Below, piece by piece: positions 59,860-64,000 of a stretch of DNA of 64,000 bases (position 1 is its first letter; each line of letters opens with the position of its first letter). Below the pieces are notes generated by a model. The model was not told where the DNA came from. It saw only the letters and a list, made by a program, of their open reading frames with translations, and ran no database searches. A program made the position numbers and the translations under genes. This DNA comes from Terriglobus roseus DSM 18391 (GTDB lineage: Bacteria; Acidobacteriota; Terriglobia; Terriglobales; Acidobacteriaceae). The stretch covers positions 5,084,001 to 5,148,000 of the forward strand of contig NC_018014.1 of assembly GCF_000265425.1 (NCBI RefSeq). Reading direction: 5' to 3'.

Positions 59860-62367
59860 CTATCCGTTCCGAAACTTCGCAAGAAACGGCGCCGTCTTGC
59901 CGCCCTTGTGCGACGCCACGTGGGCGGGTGTTCCCGCCGTGACCACCTTGCCGCCCTCATCACCCGCGCCCGGACCGATGTCGATCACCCAGTCGCTGCT
60001 CGCCACAACATACATGTCATGCTCCACAACGACGACGGTGTTGCCAGCGTCTACCAGGCCATCGAGCTGTTTCATCAGCCGCTCCACATCCGAGGGATGA
60101 AGACCCGTGGTCGGCTCGTCCAACACATACAGCGTATCGCCACGCTGCGGCCGCTGCAGTTCCGTGGCAAGCTTGATGCGCTGCGCCTCGCCACCGGAAA
60201 GCTCCGTCGCAGGCTGACCAAGCCTCAGATAACCCAGACCAACCTCCAGCAGGATCCGCAGTGCGCGCTCGATCGTCGTGTCATCCTGGAAGAATGCATG
60301 AGCCGCTTCGACGGTCATGCCAAGAACATCTGCAATCGTCTTGCCGCGGAGCATGACTTCGAGCGTCTTCGCGTTGAAGCGAGCGCCATTGCACGTGGGA
60401 CACGGCGAATACACGCTGGGCAGGAACAGCAACTCCACACAGACGAAGCCCTCACCCTGGCACGTCTCGCAGCGGCCCTTCGCCACATTGAACGAGAAGC
60501 GACCCGCATCGTAGCGCCTCGAACGCGCCATCGGCGTCGCGGCATACAGCTTGCGCACATGGTCGAACAGCCCTGTATACGTCGCCATATTCGATCGGGG
60601 CGTGCGTCCGATGGGCTTCTGATCCACTTGCACCAACCTGCGAATCTTCTCCTGACCACCCGCAAGCCGTCCGCCCGTCGTCACCGGCGCGACCTCTGCA
60701 GAAGGATCATCGTCAGGCTCCGGCGCATCCAGCGACTGCCCCAGGTGCTCGCTCATCAACTCGACCAGAGCCTGGCTGATCAGCGTCGACTTACCGGATC
60801 CGGAGACACCCGTAACGGAGGTGAAGACACCCAGTGGCAATGCCACATCCAGTGCGTCGAGATTGTTGCGAGTGACACCCTCCAGCCGCAACCAGCCCAC
60901 CGGTTCGCGCGGTGTACGCGGCTGCGCATGAAAGCGCCCAAAGACGTACTTCGCCGTCTCAGAGTTCTTCACATGCGTCAGGCCATCCGGCTTGCCGCTG
61001 TAAAGAATCTCGCCGCCATTCGTTCCCGCGCGTGGGCCGACGTCCACAATCCAGTCGGCATGCTCAATCACATCAACCTCATGCTCCACCACGAAGAGCG
61101 AGTTACCCGCCTGCTTCAGCGAATCCAAAGCCTGCAGCAGCGTCCGGGTATCGGAAGGATGCAGCCCCGCCGATGGCTCATCCAGCACATACACCACGCC
61201 AAACAGGTTGGAGTGCAACTGCGTTGCAAGCCGCAGCCGCTGCAACTCGCCCGGCGAAAGCGTTGGCGTGCTGCGTTCCGGTGCAAGATACCCCAGGCCA
61301 AGATCGATCAACACATCCAGACGCGACACGATGTCCTTCGTGATCGTCTTCGCCGCCAACACCTTCTCAGGCGTGTGCGTCTCGTCCGAAGCCTTGCCCG
61401 TCGCAAACGGCGCCAGCAGTGCGCGAATACTCTTCATCGGCTGATTGCCCATGTCCGAGAGATCCAGCCCCGCGAAGGTCACATCCAGCGCATCAGATCG
61501 CAGCCGCTTGCCATGACACATGCTGCATTCGGTGCTCAGCATGTAGGCAGACACGCGCTTCTTCATCATCGCGGATTGCGACTTCGTGAACGTCTCCATC
61601 ACGTAACGACGAGCGCTGGTAAAGGTGCCCTGATAACTCGGCTCCATCTTCGCCTTGAGCGCGCGCTTCGTCTCAGCCGGAGTCAGCCCCGCATAGACCG
61701 GCACAGTCGGCTGTTCTTCGGTGAACAGGATCCACTGCCGGTCCTTCTTCGGAAGATCCTTCCACGGTCGATCAACGTCATAGCCCATCGTTACCAGGAT
61801 GTCGCGCAGATTCTGCCCCTGCCACGCCGTAGGCCACGCGGTCACAGCACGTTCGCGGATGCTCAGCGAAGGGTCATGCACCATCGACTCTTCCGTTGCG
61901 TCATAGATGCGACCAAGCCCATGGCACACAGGACACGCGCCCTCGATGCGGTTATACGAAAAAGACTCCGCATACAGCATGGGCCGATGCGGCAGGTAAT
62001 GCCCGGCACGCGAGTAAAGCATCCGAAAGAGATTGGAGAGCGTCGTGACGCTGCCAACCGACGACCGCGTCGTCGGCGTGCCGCGTTGCTGCTGGAGCGC
62101 AACAGCCGGTGGCAAACCATCGATGGAGTCCACCGCAGGCACACTCAACTGATGAAACAGCCGCCGCGCATACGGCGACACCGACTCCAGATACCGCCGC
62201 TGCGCCTCCGCATACAGCGTGCCAAAGGCAAGCGAAGACTTGCCCGATCCCGAAACCCCAGTAAAAACCACCAGCGCATCGCGCGGGATATCGACGTCAA
62301 TGTTCTTCAGGTTATGCTCGCGCGCACCACGCACCTGCACAAAGCCGTCTTTATGTTGGCTGCTCAT
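59860..62367 (-). CDS. UvrA-type ABC ATPase, short form probably without the UvrB-binding domain
   Basis: 835 residues against about 940-950 for housekeeping UvrA. Two ABC modules: Walker A FTGVSGSGKSSLAFGTLY and VTGVSGSGKSTLISQAL; signatures LSPGELQRLRLATQL (Pro for Gly) and LSGGEAQRIKLATEL; Walker B VVYVLDEPSAGLHPSD and TLYVLDEPTTGLHPSD. Zinc modules are CPVCHG..CSMCHG and CETCQG..CPTCNG. The segment after the first Walker A is short, consistent with a missing UvrB-binding domain as in UvrA2 proteins. The cytosolic role is probably DNA-lesion or drug-adduct recognition apart from canonical excision repair. Confidence 0.88.
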   Translation of the reverse strand: MSSQHKDGFVQVRGAREHNLKNIDVDIPRDALVVFTGVSGSGKSSLAFGTLYAEAQRRYLESVSPYARRLFHQLSVPAVDSIDGLPPAVALQQQRGTPTTRSSVGSVTTLSNLFRMLYSRAGHYLPHRPMLYAESFSYNRIEGACPVCHGLGRIYDATEESMVHDPSLSIRERAVTAWPTAWQGQNLRDILVTMGYDVDRPWKDLPKKDRQWILFTEEQPTVPVYAGLTPAETKRALKAKMEPSYQGTFTSARRYVMETFTKSQSAMMKKRVSAYMLSTECSMCHGKRLRSDALDVTFAGLDLSDMGNQPMKSIRALLAPFATGKASDETHTPEKVLAAKTITKDIVSRLDVLIDLGLGYLAPERSTPTLSPGELQRLRLATQLHSNLFGVVYVLDEPSAGLHPSDTRTLLQALDSLKQAGNSLFVVEHEVDVIEHADWIVDVGPRAGTNGGEILYSGKPDGLTHVKNSETAKYVFGRFHAQPRTPREPVGWLRLEGVTRNNLDALDVALPLGVFTSVTGVSGSGKSTLISQALVELMSEHLGQSLDAPEPDDDPSAEVAPVTTGGRLAGGQEKIRRLVQVDQKPIGRTPRSNMATYTGLFDHVRKLYAATPMARSRRYDAGRFSFNVAKGRCETCQGEGFVCVELLFLPSVYSPCPTCNGARFNAKTLEVMLRGKTIADVLGMTVEAAHAFFQDDTTIERALRILLEVGLGYLRLGQPATELSGGEAQRIKLATELQRPQRGDTLYVLDEPTTGLHPSDVERLMKQLDGLVDAGNTVVVVEHDMYVVASSDWVIDIGPGAGDEGGKVVTAGTPAHVASHKGGKTAPFLAKFRNG

Positions 62368-62477
62368 ACCCCATCGGATGCAGGCAGGTTGGCTCGCGAA
62401 ACAGTAGCGGCGTCACCCACGCCGAAACGGCCGCAAATGTACGCCCGTATCGATGCCCTGATCGCACGAAGAAGCGA

Positions 62478-64000
62478 TCAGTTCACCAAAGCCATCTGTC
62501 CCTGCCAGAACGCAGCCCGATTCCCCGCAGCATCCAGCACCGTAACCTGGCACTGATACTCACCCGCCGCAAGACCACCCAGCGGCACCGTGAACGACAG
62601 CGGCGTCACCCCAAGCCGCGAAGTCGCAATCGGTGTACTCGCAATCCCCTGCCCCTGGTAAGCCTTCTTGCCATCGCGATACAGCGTGACGTACGCCACA
62701 AGATCCTTCTTCCCATCCGTCGCAATGGCAGGCGCACCAGCCGCCGCCGCAGGCGTCGTGTAAGCCTGCAGAAACACATACAGATCACGATCGTTACGAA
62801 ACACCCGCGTAACACTCGGGATCAGCTTCGCACCGTTCTCCACCAGCGGATTCGCCGCATCGTTCCGCGCCTGCTCCTTGCCATGCGCCGCGTTGAACAG
62901 CGCTGCATTCACATCCGAACGCTGGCTGCTCAACACAACCGAACTGATCGGAACGCGCTCAATCACCTTGTTCAGATTCGGGATCACAAACGTCGTCTGA
63001 TACGTACCAATCCGTCCCGTCTCATCATCTCGCGCCAAAAACTTGATGCTGTAACGACCCGGCGAAAGTGTAAAGCCCGCGTCATACTCAACCGGCCGCT
63101 TGGACAGCTCCGCAGCGGTCGCATCGCTCAGCTTGATGTTCACGTTGTCACGCACGTTCGACACCGTCATGCCGCCGGCAAGGTCCTTCACCTCGCAGAC
63201 AAAATCAATCAGCGTATGTTCGCCGCCAAGGCGTTTCGCCAACGCAAGCTCCCGCCCCGGGATCTTCACCGTAATGGGCACGTAGTACTCCGCACGATTC
63301 AACTGGAAGTAATTAATCTCCATCGCAATCGTCAAGTCCGTAACAGGATCCTCAAGAGCAAGCGCGTCTTCCAACTGCCGCTCTTTCTCAGTCCCGTTGA
63401 ACTTACCGAACTCCTTGCCCGCGTAATATCCCTGGCGATAATCCAGCGTGGCATTTGCAATACCGTCCGCCGTAATCTTCACCTTGCGGAAGCGCCCATT
63501 CTGCACGGTGTTCGTCGTGTAATAACCCACAATGTAGTAATCCGAAACAGCATGCTGCGCATTCACAATCCCGCGGGTCAGATCGTTGTTATCGATCAGC
63601 GCCTTGCCGCCCGTATCCGCAGCCAGCGCATACAACGTGTCCTGCGACTTCTGAAAACGATCCGTCGTCGCCAGCGCGGCCGTGCCGTTATACATACCCG
63701 CATTCCCCGGCGAACCCTGCGTCGCATCACCCATCGGCGCCATCGCCACAAGCCCTCGCGCATCAATCGGCCAGAACGAAACGCCAGCACGCACCGCCGC
63801 ATCGACCGTCGCATGCAACTGCGCCTGGTTGTCATTGCCATTCAGCCGCAGGCCGCTTGCAAAGTAAAGCAGCGTCTTCTTCTCATTCATCGCGCCCAGC
63901 ATGCGCGCAGCCGTCTGCAGCGCGCTCAGCTGCCGGTCCGTATTGAAGATGTTGAACTCGCCGGAGTCCTGTCCAAACGCCGCGCCCGTATCCGCACTGC
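62478..64000 (-). CDS. VWFA-related acidobacterial-domain protein, N-terminus outside the window
   Basis: The frame is open from the right edge to the stop at 62478, at least 507 codons. Visible are the end of a VWA-like domain (MLGAMNEKKTLLYFASGL, a MIDAS-strand region; AAVRAGVSFWPIDARGL; LYALAADTGGKALIDNNDL) and the typical DYYIVGYYTTNTVQNGRFRKVKI element of the TIGR03436 family, abundant in Acidobacteria. Further beta-rich domains follow to the C-terminus (FWQGQMALVN). Probably a secreted protein-binding or surface protein. The upstream start and signal peptide cannot be seen. Confidence 0.88.
   Translation of the reverse strand, partial: SADTGAAFGQDSGEFNIFNTDRQLSALQTAARMLGAMNEKKTLLYFASGLRLNGNDNQAQLHATVDAAVRAGVSFWPIDARGLVAMAPMGDATQGSPGNAGMYNGTAALATTDRFQKSQDTLYALAADTGGKALIDNNDLTRGIVNAQHAVSDYYIVGYYTTNTVQNGRFRKVKITADGIANATLDYRQGYYAGKEFGKFNGTEKERQLEDALALEDPVTDLTIAMEINYFQLNRAEYYVPITVKIPGRELALAKRLGGEHTLIDFVCEVKDLAGGMTVSNVRDNVNIKLSDATAAELSKRPVEYDAGFTLSPGRYSIKFLARDDETGRIGTYQTTFVIPNLNKVIERVPISSVVLSSQRSDVNAALFNAAHGKEQARNDAANPLVENGAKLIPSVTRVFRNDRDLYVFLQAYTTPAAAAGAPAIATDGKKDLVAYVTLYRDGKKAYQGQGIASTPIATSRLGVTPLSFTVPLGGLAAGEYQCQVTVLDAAGNRAAFWQGQMALVN

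Noticed and set aside
59758..62556. 932-codon open frame on the plus strand
   Set aside because: It is antisense to the UvrA-type gene, Arg/His-rich without any motif; a GC-rich shadow frame.

Overview
The window looks like chromosomal DNA of an Acidobacteriota bacterium, probably a Terriglobia member of the Terriglobus/Granulicella/Edaphobacter kind. The pointers are high GC, three very large TonB-dependent receptors with an N-terminal carboxypeptidase-regulatory-like domain, a TIGR03435-type protein, a VWFA-related acidobacterial protein, and a set of plant-polysaccharide and uronate genes. No rRNA, tRNA, CRISPR array or insertion sequence was found.

Layout. 1-4.5 kb: a cut-off secreted lamin-tail protein, an RlmI-type rRNA methyltransferase and lepA. 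4.5-10 kb: an accessory stretch of visibly lower GC with a secreted HEAT-like protein, a repeat-rich gap, then a two-gene operon (nucleotide-kinase/adenylosuccinate-synthetase fusion plus a DUF7002-like protein) facing a Schlafen AlbA_2-type gene. 10-28.4 kb: a RidA-like protein, a GH28 pectinase, transhydrogenase sthA, a membrane-protein pair, a CDF metal exporter, a TIGR03435 protein, a galactose module (GH27 alpha-galactosidase divergent from galK-galT), a DUF885 protein, manA, dnaB, two small genes and an amidase. 28.5-40.2 kb: three TonB-dependent receptors in a row, the first two being close paralogues. 40.9-53 kb: a hexuronate region (uxaC, GntR regulator, MFS transporter, SDR oxidoreductase, uxaE) running into a LarA-like racemase/epimerase with the nickel-pincer cofactor genes larE and larB, then a second MFS transporter and a ribokinase. 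53-64 kb: lipocalin, yidC, jag/khpB, mnmE, a small orphan gene, an acyltransferase, a 52-residue zinc-ribbon protein, a short UvrA-type ATPase and a cut-off VWFA-related protein.

How they work together. GH28, the TonB receptors, the hexuronate transporter, UxaC, UxaE and the SDR together describe pectin/uronate use. The LarA-like protein beside them suggests a nickel-pincer sugar-acid epimerase step, possibly mannonate to gluconate, with LarE and LarB making its cofactor. GH27, GalK and GalT release and phosphorylate galactose for the Leloir pathway.

Most unusual items: (1) the kinase-PurA fusion, whose PurA half has Ser where PurA has its catalytic Asp and has lost the TKxD guanine motif, both features I associate with phage PurZ (2-aminoadenine synthesis), translationally coupled to a DUF7002-like protein; (2) the LarA-like enzyme inside a uronate cluster; (3) a family of intergenic hairpin repeats whose frame is constant while the stem arms change together from copy to copy.
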